In this document: positions 22,712 to 32,751 of the stretch, piece after piece | Position numbering within the stretch: the first letter of the stretch is position 1 | Layout: each line of letters opens with the position of its first letter | NCBI GenBank assembly: GCA_030247855.1 | Contig: JAPDRN010000004.1 | Location: forward strand, 434,001 to 498,000 | DNA length: 64,000 nucleotides | Source: Knufia peltigerae | Taxonomy: Eukaryota > Ascomycota > Eurotiomycetes > Chaetothyriales > Trichomeriaceae | Reading direction: 5' to 3' | Position numbers and translations under genes: made by a program | Notes under the pieces: generated by a model | Seen by the model: the letters and a program-made list of their open reading frames with translations, nothing else | Told to the model about the DNA's origin: nothing | The model's database searches: none

Positions 22712-25700
22712 ATGGATCCCCATGGTCGCGGACGTGGCCGAGGCCGTGGCAATCGTGGCAACTATGACAACCCAAGCAATCAGGGCAACTTTGGCAACTA
22801 CGGTCGTCGTGGGAGTTCTGGTTATCGGGGCAATTCCGGAGATCGATTAAGGTCTGGAAGCCGCGGTGGTCATGGCAGTCGTGGTGGCAATCGCCAATTT
22901 TCAAGGGGACCTCCATCTTCTGGTTTCGGCCAGCAGAGTTCACAAGAAGCCCTTGACCAATCCATGGGCCAACTCTCGCTCCATTCAGAAACCGAGCTGT
23001 TGGCAAATCATTTCAAAGTCTCAATTGGCAGATACACAGAATTGTACCGGTATGGCTTGACTTTCCAGAAACGACAGCAGGGCCGTGGGGATGACACCAG
23101 TGATGAGACCAAACCGAGCACTAAGCCAAGACAAACCACAAAGAACAAAGGCATTAAAAAGCATGGCGATTCCGAGAAGGTTTCGAAACCACCACCAAAT
23201 CCACTTGGGAAGGATGTCGATCCCAAGACTGCAAATCTTCCGGGCGATGATGACAACGGCAACGAGCCTACTTCGTCGAGGGTGGCAATCGAAGGCCGGA
23301 TCAATCGATCCAAGATCAAAAGAATCATCGCTCTTCTCATAAGCGAGCTGAAAGCAGACGCAAAACTGGCCAAGATCCCACTCGCTACGAACTACAGCAC
23401 TCACATTGTCACAGCAGATCCCATTCTCGAAAATGTCTCAAAGACTTTTACTATTGAATACTACGATGAATACCGCTCGACCCCCGCTGACAACCCAGAG
23501 GTCTTTGACGTACAAGTCATATTCGAGAAATCCATTTCCTTAGGAGGCCTCTCTGGACATCTCCAGAATGGCTCGCAAACCCAAAACTTCATTGAGTTCT
23601 CTGAGAAAGAAGACGCTATCAGTGCCCTAAATATCATTTTCAGCTACCATCCATACGAGAGATGTTTTCCAACTTTCGAGCATCGAAACGACCCAAGCAT
23701 TTCGGAGCGATACCTTACAACCATTGGTGGAAGAGTCTTCTATGGCGTTGCTGTGAGGGGTCGCAATGGCTCTAGTGAAACGGGACGGGTCACAGCACAA
23801 GGCCCTCTCAACAGCATTCCAGGTTTCATCAGAAGTGTTCGTACTGTATTTTCTGCGGATGTACCGATCAATCTCAACATCAACACCAAGACGTCGCTTT
23901 TCTATGCGAATGACAATGTTCAGATACTAATCGATGCCTGGAGGGCCAAGAATGTCGGACGTCAGTGGCAGCAACACAACTACGGCGACCTTTCAAAATT
24001 TCTCAAAGGACTCAGTGTCAGAACTCAACACCTCACCGGGCAGCAAGAGCCTGACAACTTTCTTGCAACGATCACAGGCCTTGCACCGGTCAGCCGGGAG
24101 GGTGTGGAGCCGACCGTATCAGTGGTTCATGCCAACAACCCAGATCACCAGCACATGGAGAACCTAGGACATTACTTCAACAGAGTCTATAATAAACGGT
24201 ATCTTCCAAATTCCAAGGTGTTCGCCGTCGTTGTCGGTGGAGGTGCTTCTGCCAAGCTCTTCCCTGCAGACCTCCTCTATATTATCCCTGGACAAGCGAT
24301 GCAGAAGACGAGAGAATTGCCGGCACACGCCATTCGACTACCTATCGACAACAAAGGGAGAATCCTCACCACTGGCCGCTCTCTCTTCTACGGGGATGGA
24401 TTCACTACCACAGGGGCGAGGGAGTTTGATCTCGTCTTGGGGGATGTCATGATATCCGTTCCAGTGTTGCCCCTCGCCACGCCAACTGTGAGGTACCGAG
24501 GAGAAGTAGTACCCCAACGTCGAGGACCACCTGTCTTTCACGACATCTCGGAACAAAATGCAAAGTACGGATCTTGGAATCTCAAAGGCACATCTTTCTT
24601 CAGACCCGCTGCTCAACAATTTGTATGGACATACATTGAATTGACCCTGAATGATCATTCTTCTTGCCAGCAGGCTGATCTAGATCAATTTGGTAACAAT
24701 CTCCAGTCAGCTCTGAGCCGCGCCGGAATGGTCCAAGCTCATTTCCAACGACTACCTCTCCCCAAAGCCCATCAGCGTCGGCTTCCTAATGGATCCCTAC
24801 CGACACACCATCATGCGGCAGGACTAGCAGCTCAATTCAACTTCATCGATGAAGTGATCAAGACTCTCCGAGACAAGAACGCCGTCAACCTCATTGTTTT
24901 CTTACTGCCCAAGAAGGACATGGAACTGTACAGTGCGATCAAGAGGGTCGGGGATCAATGCACTGGTGTGGCTACCGTCTGTCACGTACTCAAGGAGGAT
25001 CGGAAGACCAGATCTCTCGGTCCCAACGCCTCGCCTGACTTTTACGGCAACTTGAGCATGAAGATCAATCTGAAGATGAGCAACCAGTCAGTCAACCACT
25101 CGCTCGCCGTCAAGCCTGCGGTTTTGGGTGCGGGGGCCATGGTCCTCGGCATTGACGTGACACACGCAGGCGCTTTAGCCATGTCTGGGGCTCCCAGCAT
25201 CGCGGCGGTGGTGGGCAGTGTCGACGCCGAATTCGCCCAGTGGCCCGCGAGCTTGAGAGAGAACCCACTGGTGCAGGACGAAGACGGGAAGAGGCAGTCG
25301 AACGAGCAAGTGATGGATCTCAAAGCCATGGTCGTGGAACGACTACGGGCGTACTGTCAAGTCAATCGAGCCCTACCTCAACGCATCCTCATCTACCGTG
25401 ACGGTCTCTCCGAGGGACAGTTCCGGATGTGCGAGGAGCGAGAACTTCCACAGATCACGGCCGCCATCGAGGCGGTGTCCAAAGAGAGGGGAATACAAGG
25501 CCGATCCATCCCCATCGTCCTCATCTGTGCGGTCAAGAGACACCACACTCGGCTCTTCCCGACGAGTGACAGCCCGACAGACACCCCGAGGCTCATCGGC
25601 CTCGGAGGGAAACCCAACGGCAAGGTCTTCAACTTCAACCCCATGCCCGGAACCATGGTCACGGAGAAGATCACGTACGGCAAAGGACAAGATTTCTTCC

Positions 25701-26017
25701 TCGTCAGCCAAAAGGCCCAGATCGGGACGGCTCGCCCCACCCACTACGTGATCCTGAAAAACACGACGGACAACACGAGGGACCAGGTCGCCCAGGCGAC
25801 CCACGACCTTTGTTACCTCTTTGGTCGGTCGACCGGTTCCGTGGGCGTTTGCCCGGCTGCGTATTACGCCGACCTCGCGGCCGACCGTGCCAGGTTCTAC
25901 GTCCGGAGATTCTACCACGCCACCAGAGACGAGAGGTGGGACCCCGCCCTCCACCCGGACCATCGGTTCGACTTGACCATCCACGAGAGCATGAGGGAGA
26001 GGATGTTTTACATCTAG
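22712..26017 (+). CDS. ago: Argonaute protein (QDE-2/SMS-2 class), slicer residues intact
   Basis: Single coding exon of 1101 residues from ATG 22712 (MDPHGRGRGRGRGNRG); the upstream TTG at 22682 is not a start. Order: an RG/GN-rich N-terminus (about 1-75) like the GAR regions methylated in other Argonautes; N and linker domains (FTIEYYDEYRSTPADNP); PAZ (near 400-490); MID (VNLIVFLLPKKDMELYSAIK, with Tyr and Lys of the 5'-phosphate pocket); and PIWI. The catalytic tetrad appears complete: Asp815 in GIDVTHAG, Glu865 in NEQVMDLKAM, Asp897 in YRDGLSEGQ and His1011 in RPTHYVIL. Binding small RNAs and cutting matched RNA is therefore expected. The usual ATQC glutamine in MID is Val here (GVATVC). 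Whether it acts in quelling or in meiotic silencing cannot be settled from this sequence. Confidence 0.96.
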   Translation: MDPHGRGRGRGRGNRGNYDNPSNQGNFGNYGRRGSSGYRGNSGDRLRSGSRGGHGSRGGNRQFSRGPPSSGFGQQSSQEALDQSMGQLSLHSETELLANHFKVSIGRYTELYRYGLTFQKRQQGRGDDTSDETKPSTKPRQTTKNKGIKKHGDSEKVSKPPPNPLGKDVDPKTANLPGDDDNGNEPTSSRVAIEGRINRSKIKRIIALLISELKADAKLAKIPLATNYSTHIVTADPILENVSKTFTIEYYDEYRSTPADNPEVFDVQVIFEKSISLGGLSGHLQNGSQTQNFIEFSEKEDAISALNIIFSYHPYERCFPTFEHRNDPSISERYLTTIGGRVFYGVAVRGRNGSSETGRVTAQGPLNSIPGFIRSVRTVFSADVPINLNINTKTSLFYANDNVQILIDAWRAKNVGRQWQQHNYGDLSKFLKGLSVRTQHLTGQQEPDNFLATITGLAPVSREGVEPTVSVVHANNPDHQHMENLGHYFNRVYNKRYLPNSKVFAVVVGGGASAKLFPADLLYIIPGQAMQKTRELPAHAIRLPIDNKGRILTTGRSLFYGDGFTTTGAREFDLVLGDVMISVPVLPLATPTVRYRGEVVPQRRGPPVFHDISEQNAKYGSWNLKGTSFFRPAAQQFVWTYIELTLNDHSSCQQADLDQFGNNLQSALSRAGMVQAHFQRLPLPKAHQRRLPNGSLPTHHHAAGLAAQFNFIDEVIKTLRDKNAVNLIVFLLPKKDMELYSAIKRVGDQCTGVATVCHVLKEDRKTRSLGPNASPDFYGNLSMKINLKMSNQSVNHSLAVKPAVLGAGAMVLGIDVTHAGALAMSGAPSIAAVVGSVDAEFAQWPASLRENPLVQDEDGKRQSNEQVMDLKAMVVERLRAYCQVNRALPQRILIYRDGLSEGQFRMCEERELPQITAAIEAVSKERGIQGRSIPIVLICAVKRHHTRLFPTSDSPTDTPRLIGLGGKPNGKVFNFNPMPGTMVTEKITYGKGQDFFLVSQKAQIGTARPTHYVILKNTTDNTRDQVAQATHDLCYLFGRSTGSVGVCPAAYYADLAADRARFYVRRFYHATRDERWDPALHPDHRFDLTIHESMRERMFYI

Positions 26018-26613
26018 ACGGATCGACCAAGAAAGAAGCGGGGATGGAGGCGTCAGTCGAGACCGACAGACAAGGACACGTGTATTACAATATGTTTTGT
26101 GTTTGGACGTCAACCATTCTCTCAGTGTAGAATGTGATGATTGCAAGATGAGAATGAAGGGCGTGACTCGGAGTGAGCGGGTGGACATTCAAACCGTTTT
26201 GTTTTTCCCTTTTCTTTCATCTCGTTTTCTTTTTCTCTGCCTCGGGCATCACTTCGTTGACTTGAAACACGAGACGGATTCACAAAAGGGACCATCGAAA
26301 GGTGCTGTGACTGGTACGGCTCTGGGTACGGGAATGAGTATGGATTGGCTTGACTGGACTCGTTTTGTATTGCTTTTTTTTTCTAGACTATTAGACCGTT
26401 GGACTTTTTAGATTTCATTCAATTCATATGAACCTTTTATCTGAACCGACAGTACAGCATACTGTACCTTTTCTAATTTCTATCCATGTTTGAAAACACC
26501 ATTTGTCCTGTGTACTCTGTACAGTGACGTACGTTCAAGCCACCTATTCATTAAAGTAGAGGCCTGGTGGGAGAGCCACTCGAAAGAGCATGCAATTACT
26601 CCGGAAAGCTATT
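26018..26613. other. Convergent 3' region between Argonaute and UTP10
   Basis: This 596-bp gap between two 3' ends is T-rich (near 26200-26240 and 26370-26390) and probably holds both poly(A) sites. No gene is recognised. Confidence 0.5.
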
Positions 26614-29600
26614 TCATATCTCAAAAACATCCTCGCCCACCATCTCCCTGACCATGCGCACCCAGTTCCGCACTTCGCGCTCGACCTCCTCGTCGTCATC
26701 CTCGAGACTCTCATTGACGTAGACCATGGTCTCGCCACTGCCACCGACGCCCTCTGTGCTCGCCCCGACGACGACGTTGTTGACCCACTCCTCGCCCACG
26801 TCTTCGTCCTGCGTGAGCGCCAGGTGCGTCCTGATGGCCGCCAGTCTCACGGCGGCGCCGGGGTTGTGTCGGAGCTGGCACAGGCCGTGGTTGATGGCGT
26901 GGTGGTGCGACGGCGTGTCCATTGTCGCCGTGGCCAATTTGACCATCGCCGGGATGGCCAGCTCCCCCACGGCGGCGCGGAAGGGTTTCGGTTTCGCAGA
27001 TGACAACCCGAGTTGAGACACGAGCAGTTCCGCGAGGGGTGAAAAGTGTCCGGGGGACGCGAAGAAGCCGTCGGCGTCGTGGTCCATGACTGTGGTCAAG
27101 AGGGTCAACGTCGATCTGTAGAGAGACAGGTCGTCATCGGACGGTGCGGCGCTGACGGTGGCAGAGCGCAGCACGTTATTGGCCGCCTCGAGAATGTAGC
27201 TCGCATAGCTGGTCACGATGCTCTTGAGGGTGGCGAAGAAGTGGTTGACGAAACCAAACAGACTTGTTTGTCTTGACGTGTTCGCACCACCCTCGCCAGG
27301 CAAATCGACCGGTTTGATCGCCCAGTCGACCCAAGTCTCGAAGAGTGGGCGGAAGGCGGAGTCGTTGAGTTTGTAGATGAAGGGAATAGACAAGTCTTGT
27401 AGTCGAGACTCGATGATCTTGATGTTGTCGATGGATAAGCCAGTCTCGTTCAACGAGGAAGAAATCAGTCGTCGGAGATCCATCACTTGAAGAATGAACG
27501 TGGATATTGACTCGGCATTGCGGACCACGCTAGGCTTGGAGTTGCGATCGATGGCACGAGAAAGAAGGTCGAAATATTCAGTGACTGTTTCGAGGGTGAG
27601 GTCTGCCACGACGACATCTTCCCAGACTTGGTTGAGACTGTCCGTCACGATGTTCAGGTCGATCTTCTTGGCAAGCAAATCGAGTGTTTCTGTTCTAGAC
27701 TCTTTGCAGGATGGGTCCAGATTGGAGGATGCTGATGACTTGTGGCACAGATTGAGGATCTCGACTACGTTTTCATCAGAGACCATGAACGCCACGTGTG
27801 AGATGAACGATGAGAGCAGTGTGTAGGCTGCATTGTGCAGCTCCGTATTGCCAACATCACCTGCAACACTGGACTCCAGTAGACCTAGCACTCTGGACAT
27901 CGATGACGGCACAATCGGTACAGCTGCCTCCTTGAGAGCTTCCACTGCAGAGGCCAAGCAGAGAAGAGACATGACTTGGGTCCTGGAGTCTTGAGAGTTT
28001 AATCCGTACTCGCCCTGGGTTAGAACACTGGTAGCAGCGATGATGGCATCAGGGCTCTTGCGACCATAGACTTCGACGATGCGGTCCAGGAGTGTAATCG
28101 CCGCGTGTCGGAAAGTCTCATCCTTAGACGACGCAATGATCGTCTGGATAGTAGGAAGTAGTGCCATGGCCTCGGCTTGAGTATGACTGTCCTTAGGGGC
28201 ATGATGCTGGAGTTGTGTGGCGAGCACACGCAACGCCAAAGGCTGTAGCTCCTTGTCGCCAATTTGTTCTATTTCACTCAAGAGCTCGGGCATGATGTGT
28301 AGCAACTCGGCCAAGGACGGTAGTTCGAGTAGTGCACTCAGGCAATTCCTCGTTGTGCTAGTCAAGCTTGGATGGTTGACTTTCTGATCTCTGAGCATGA
28401 ACAAGAACTGCGTGAGAGAGCTTCTGTAGACTTTCCAGAATGATTCAGCCTCGGCCTCTCCCAACTTGTGCAAACGCTTCACGGAGAAGATGAGACCGCT
28501 GGAAGCGAGTAACTTGGAAGAAGTAGCCAGCAAAATCTTGGCAGTTTCTTCTCGCTCGTCTTTCTTGCTGGTTTTTGTAATATTCAGAAGCGGCTCTGCG
28601 TTATGCGGGTTATCCGCGAAGACATCGTTCACTAAGTCAAGAATCTTTTTCTGGGTGGAAATTTGCGTCGACGGCAACAAATCGCCTACCAAGTTGGAAA
28701 AGAATACCGACATATCCTGCTGCCGTCTAGACACAAGCAGTGCAATGAGTGCAAAGGCAAAATCTTCAGCACCCAACCTATTGAGTAGTCTCTGGTAGAA
28801 AGCATTGCGTCTGTGTTGCGGGATATGATCATATGCTGTGACGAAGCTCGAGAGAAGGCTGGACGTTGACAGAACCAAGTTGGTAGCATCCTGCTTCTTT
28901 AATGTTGCGACCAAGGGAGGAATGATCTGGTCGATGGCTTGGTTCGTTACATAGATCGATCTTTCATCTTCCTTAGCTAGGATGCCATGGCCCATGAAGG
29001 TAAATATCGGCATGATGGTGTGTAATATGCGATCAGGGGCCAAAGAGGCCAAGGAAGCGGCAAGTAGAAGGGCAGTGCTTTGGACCTGGGGGTTCTCTGA
29101 GGAGCGAGCACAATCAATGACCAGATCGGGACGGATTTTCGACACATCTAGGTCTGGTCTTCGAGCTTCCCCTATCTTGTTGACGATAGACAAAATGCTA
29201 CTCAGGCACAAAGTGGTCAGGTATGGAGATGCCGGAATACCTCTATCCTCAGTTCGTCTGAGAGAGATCAGGACTTCGAACAGGTCACCTAGCAATTGAG
29301 TATGTTTTTCTGGCTTGGAGTTTTCGACAAGTTCCAGGGCAAAGGTCAAACGCGAATCCACGACGGTAAGGGTCTGTGCCAGTTCTCGTGGGAGGCTTTC
29401 GCGACCATGACTAGTTCTCCTCTTCTTCTTGGGGGGAGCAAGTGTCTGCAGGTCCGATATGCCTGAGGTCGCAAGTTCGAAGAACGAAGCCAGGATTTCC
29501 GTTGAGAGAGTGACTGACTGGAGAACATTTTGGCTACCGCTTGCCAAAGCGTGGCTGTCGGAGAAAGACATGTCAAATAGAAGTCCAGCTGAGGAGATCT

Positions 29601-32085
29601 GTGACTCGCGGCGCACATCTTTCCAGATGAGGATCAGTCGGTCAAAGAAGGCTGTCACCAACGCGGGCCTCATGTGTTCACTCGCTTCGTTGAGCATCTC
29701 GAGAGCTTGTTCTACCGCTTCCTTACTGCGGCCATTGATAATCTGAACCATAACTGCATCGATATGAGCAAGAGACAGATTCTCTGCGGCGGCGATGGAC
29801 TTGGCTTCGTCTTCTTTCAATGATGCCCAATTCTTGAGGACAGGTGCTAAGGCCTTGCTCGTGCTGATACTGCCGACTTTCTGAACGCCACTGAGAAGCT
29901 CGATGATACCAAGCTTGACCTTGGTCAGTGGAGTGATCGTCGCGCACAGAGTTAGCTGATCGAATAAATCATGCTTCAAGCTCTTCTTCAGTTCAACATT
30001 TGCGGTCTTGGCTCCGGAGGAGGATGATCGAGCAGGGCTATCGAAGGCAGTCTCCAGAGCCCGGCGAACATGCGATGCTTCAAGCACACATTCTTCCATG
30101 TTCGGAATGAATACTTGATCGAGTAGCTTGACTACGTGGCTCGGCAGCAGTCGTTTGATGTTTTTCATTGACAATCCATCGTAAAGTTCTGAAGTCTCTG
30201 CGGAGCTATCATCCTTAAAGTCCTCGGCCAGGCGCTTTCGAAGAGTCAACAAGCATGCTGCAGCTCCTCGTCTCACGGGCTGTACTGGATCCGCGAGGAT
30301 GGTTGCCAGGTAAGGAAACAGCATTTGCGAGGGACTATGAGACGTATTTTCGAGGCCTTTTGATAGGCCCTTGAGTACCGCGACCTGCTGGGAGGTCGTC
30401 GTAGCTTTGAAGGCCACTCTCAAGAAAAAGCTCGTCTTCAAATTCGAAGGTTGGTCATCACTATTGCCCCATAGTGGCAGAGTCTCGAATCGCGCAGAGG
30501 CATCTTCGGATTTATGGCAAAGTGCAAAAGCTTGGAGAAGCTGGTCAAACAACGGAGAGGTCCTGGTAGCTAAGAATGACAGATCAACTGACTCTGCAGG
30601 CAGGTTTGCTAGCATTGATTCGAGCTTCTCGGATTCAAAGGAGTCGAGTGAAACCTCGGCAGGCTCCATTTGATTATACTCGATCATACGAACGTCGTCC
30701 ATTGGTTCAATCTCGAGGATGGCCTCAATGTCGCTCAAAGAGTTTCCAGCTAGCTGTATGGCCTGAGGAAAGACTGACGCGAAGCTAGTGTTGTCGTTCA
30801 GTCTACGCAAAAGGCTTGTCAAGTATTCCCGGCTAGGGGTTCCGGTAGCCTCTTCAAGCTTCCGGAGTACGACTGCGAGGCATTGACTGATGCTCGATGG
30901 GTCGACTAATGCGGAACCCACGTCGAACAGCCTCTCGATGAATGCAAACCGCGAGTCCAAGTTCGACGGTTTCAGACCAGTGAGCGCGGAATGGACCAGG
31001 ACCTCGAGGAATGAAGTGACAGGAACCTGGTCTTTGAGTTCCAGTAGTCTTTGTTTCAATTCTCGCCGTTTGATGAGAAGTTCTAGTACTTGTTTTGGCA
31101 CCTTTGGTTCATTCTTCCGAGTGGCAAGCACAACTAGACAAGCCAGCGCGGACTTGGGGTCTGAACCGTCGGTTTGGATATGTGCAGCGACTGATCTCAT
31201 CAACGAATCGATGACGGCGTCTTGTAGATTGGAATTGCTTGCTAAGAGGAGCGATATGGTGTAGCAAGTGACGGTGACTTCTGGGCTGTCTCTGATCTCG
31301 AAACCTTCCTCGAGAAGCGGGACAATCTTTCTCAAGGCATCCTCTAACCTTTGCTTTTCGACTTCTTTTCGCCCACTTCGAACCTGGTTGAGTCTTCCGG
31401 TCACCGATTCCACAATCAGTGTTCCCCAAAAGCGCAGCAGTTGTGGATGTCCGGCTCCTTCTTGACATGTCCGCAGCACGTAGTTGTTAAAATATGAGAA
31501 AAATGCATCGTTATTCGTGGCACTGTAAACCAAGGCGTGGCGCGGTACATTGGCTGCGGTCTTGTGGTAAGGGCCCAAGAACTTCCACTCATTTACAATC
31601 TTGTTGGCTGGTATGATGCTCAGGAGATTTCGGAACACGGGCGTCTCGTGGTAAGGCAGAAAAGTGGCGAGCAGAACAGAGGTGTTGTAGACATGGACTC
31701 GAAATCTTCGAACAAGCCATTCCACAGCCCGTACGCCCGGTCTCAGAAGAACTTTGGACCCAAGAATGGCCAGGCATCGTTCAATAACCACACCCAGGGC
31801 TTCATTTTGTGCCTTGTTCAACTGTTCTCTGTCTTGCTCCTTGGCTTGGGGGCTGAAGAGATTTTGGTCAAACTCTCGTAGTCTCGAATCGAGTACGCAC
31901 AACTCTTGATATCCCTCGACGCATATCTGATATATTGTGTCCCAATCTTGCTTTGCAGCTACCGGGCGATCGAATATGAGGGATTCGGCGTGAGCGTCTC
32001 GACGTGCGCGGAGGTCTAATTCGTTCGTGGATTTCGCGGCAATCGTGCGCAACTGCGCTGCGAATGCTGAAGTGGTGGGAGGCAT
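26614..32085 (-). CDS. utp10: U3 snoRNP protein UTP10 (HEATR1 family)
   Basis: Single uninterrupted exon of 1823 residues, the usual size for fungal UTP10. I use ATG 32085 (MPPTTSAFAAQLRTIAAKST); the frame's first codon at 32094 is GTG. UTP10 is a t-UTP/UTPA component of the SSU processome in the nucleolus, needed for 18S rRNA maturation and linked to rDNA transcription. Visible marks: the N-terminal IAAKSTNELDLRARRDAHAESLIF, the U3/UTP10 segment GVRAVEWLVRRFRVHVYNT and VPRHALVYSATNNDAFFSYF, a long alpha-helical HEAT solenoid, and a C-terminal BP28CT-like region with NDSAFRPLFETWVDWAIKP. The end (DEEVEREVRNWVRMVREMVG) is complete. Confidence 0.95.
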   Translation of the reverse strand: MPPTTSAFAAQLRTIAAKSTNELDLRARRDAHAESLIFDRPVAAKQDWDTIYQICVEGYQELCVLDSRLREFDQNLFSPQAKEQDREQLNKAQNEALGVVIERCLAILGSKVLLRPGVRAVEWLVRRFRVHVYNTSVLLATFLPYHETPVFRNLLSIIPANKIVNEWKFLGPYHKTAANVPRHALVYSATNNDAFFSYFNNYVLRTCQEGAGHPQLLRFWGTLIVESVTGRLNQVRSGRKEVEKQRLEDALRKIVPLLEEGFEIRDSPEVTVTCYTISLLLASNSNLQDAVIDSLMRSVAAHIQTDGSDPKSALACLVVLATRKNEPKVPKQVLELLIKRRELKQRLLELKDQVPVTSFLEVLVHSALTGLKPSNLDSRFAFIERLFDVGSALVDPSSISQCLAVVLRKLEEATGTPSREYLTSLLRRLNDNTSFASVFPQAIQLAGNSLSDIEAILEIEPMDDVRMIEYNQMEPAEVSLDSFESEKLESMLANLPAESVDLSFLATRTSPLFDQLLQAFALCHKSEDASARFETLPLWGNSDDQPSNLKTSFFLRVAFKATTTSQQVAVLKGLSKGLENTSHSPSQMLFPYLATILADPVQPVRRGAAACLLTLRKRLAEDFKDDSSAETSELYDGLSMKNIKRLLPSHVVKLLDQVFIPNMEECVLEASHVRRALETAFDSPARSSSSGAKTANVELKKSLKHDLFDQLTLCATITPLTKVKLGIIELLSGVQKVGSISTSKALAPVLKNWASLKEDEAKSIAAAENLSLAHIDAVMVQIINGRSKEAVEQALEMLNEASEHMRPALVTAFFDRLILIWKDVRRESQISSAGLLFDMSFSDSHALASGSQNVLQSVTLSTEILASFFELATSGISDLQTLAPPKKKRRTSHGRESLPRELAQTLTVVDSRLTFALELVENSKPEKHTQLLGDLFEVLISLRRTEDRGIPASPYLTTLCLSSILSIVNKIGEARRPDLDVSKIRPDLVIDCARSSENPQVQSTALLLAASLASLAPDRILHTIMPIFTFMGHGILAKEDERSIYVTNQAIDQIIPPLVATLKKQDATNLVLSTSSLLSSFVTAYDHIPQHRRNAFYQRLLNRLGAEDFAFALIALLVSRRQQDMSVFFSNLVGDLLPSTQISTQKKILDLVNDVFADNPHNAEPLLNITKTSKKDEREETAKILLATSSKLLASSGLIFSVKRLHKLGEAEAESFWKVYRSSLTQFLFMLRDQKVNHPSLTSTTRNCLSALLELPSLAELLHIMPELLSEIEQIGDKELQPLALRVLATQLQHHAPKDSHTQAEAMALLPTIQTIIASSKDETFRHAAITLLDRIVEVYGRKSPDAIIAATSVLTQGEYGLNSQDSRTQVMSLLCLASAVEALKEAAVPIVPSSMSRVLGLLESSVAGDVGNTELHNAAYTLLSSFISHVAFMVSDENVVEILNLCHKSSASSNLDPSCKESRTETLDLLAKKIDLNIVTDSLNQVWEDVVVADLTLETVTEYFDLLSRAIDRNSKPSVVRNAESISTFILQVMDLRRLISSSLNETGLSIDNIKIIESRLQDLSIPFIYKLNDSAFRPLFETWVDWAIKPVDLPGEGGANTSRQTSLFGFVNHFFATLKSIVTSYASYILEAANNVLRSATVSAAPSDDDLSLYRSTLTLLTTVMDHDADGFFASPGHFSPLAELLVSQLGLSSAKPKPFRAAVGELAIPAMVKLATATMDTPSHHHAINHGLCQLRHNPGAAVRLAAIRTHLALTQDEDVGEEWVNNVVVGASTEGVGGSGETMVYVNESLEDDDEEVEREVRNWVRMVREMVGEDVFEI

Positions 32086-32751
32086 GTCTGCCACACAATG
32101 TCGTTCAAGGAGACATCAGAGGCGACTGCGCAAAAAAAGAACAGCAGTCCACAAGTCTGATTTATTTGGTTGTAGCAAAGAACATGCATTCACTTCTACA
32201 ATTACAACTTTTTTGTCGGAACAAAAATTTTGCGGGGTTAGTCGGATTTAAGTACGAGTCAGACTGCAACTGTATTTATGCTCCGGCGAGTCATGTCCTT
32301 GTTAGAGTCGACGACAAGTATCGAATTCGGTAAGTGTCAGTGCAATCTCGATTGAGCATATCTGGGTGACTACTGTGTATGCGCGAAAGGTGTCGAGGAA
32401 GCACACCACCAGTGAGAGTAAGTGCATAATCCAAACCTACAAGACCTTCCAAGACTTCAAAAAGAGGTCATTGTGGCTTAGACCGGCATCACTCCAGACT
32501 CCGCCACCTGTTTGTCTTCTCAATGACAAGCCATCATCCGTTGATGTCTCTGTGACCTTGGTCATCAAGTCTTATTTGAACCATCTGGGCGAGAGAAGGA
32601 AACAATCAGTATTGGTTCTCTAGGCTGAACGTCATTCTGGTCCATCTACATACACAGTCGAAGTCAGCGTCAGAGTCAGACCCTGTCTACGCCCAACTGA
32701 AGACTTCGACATCATCAATTCCACTACCAAGCCACACTGGGCGAGATTATC
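32086..32751. promoter_or_regulatory. Divergent promoter region between UTP10 and the SPRY gene
   Basis: This 666-bp region must carry both promoters. No ORF in it looks like a gene and no strong motif stands out by eye. Confidence 0.4.

Noticed and set aside
25373..26188. A 271-codon minus-strand ORF overlapping the Argonaute 3' end
   Set aside because: Antisense of the PIWI domain with no family resemblance.
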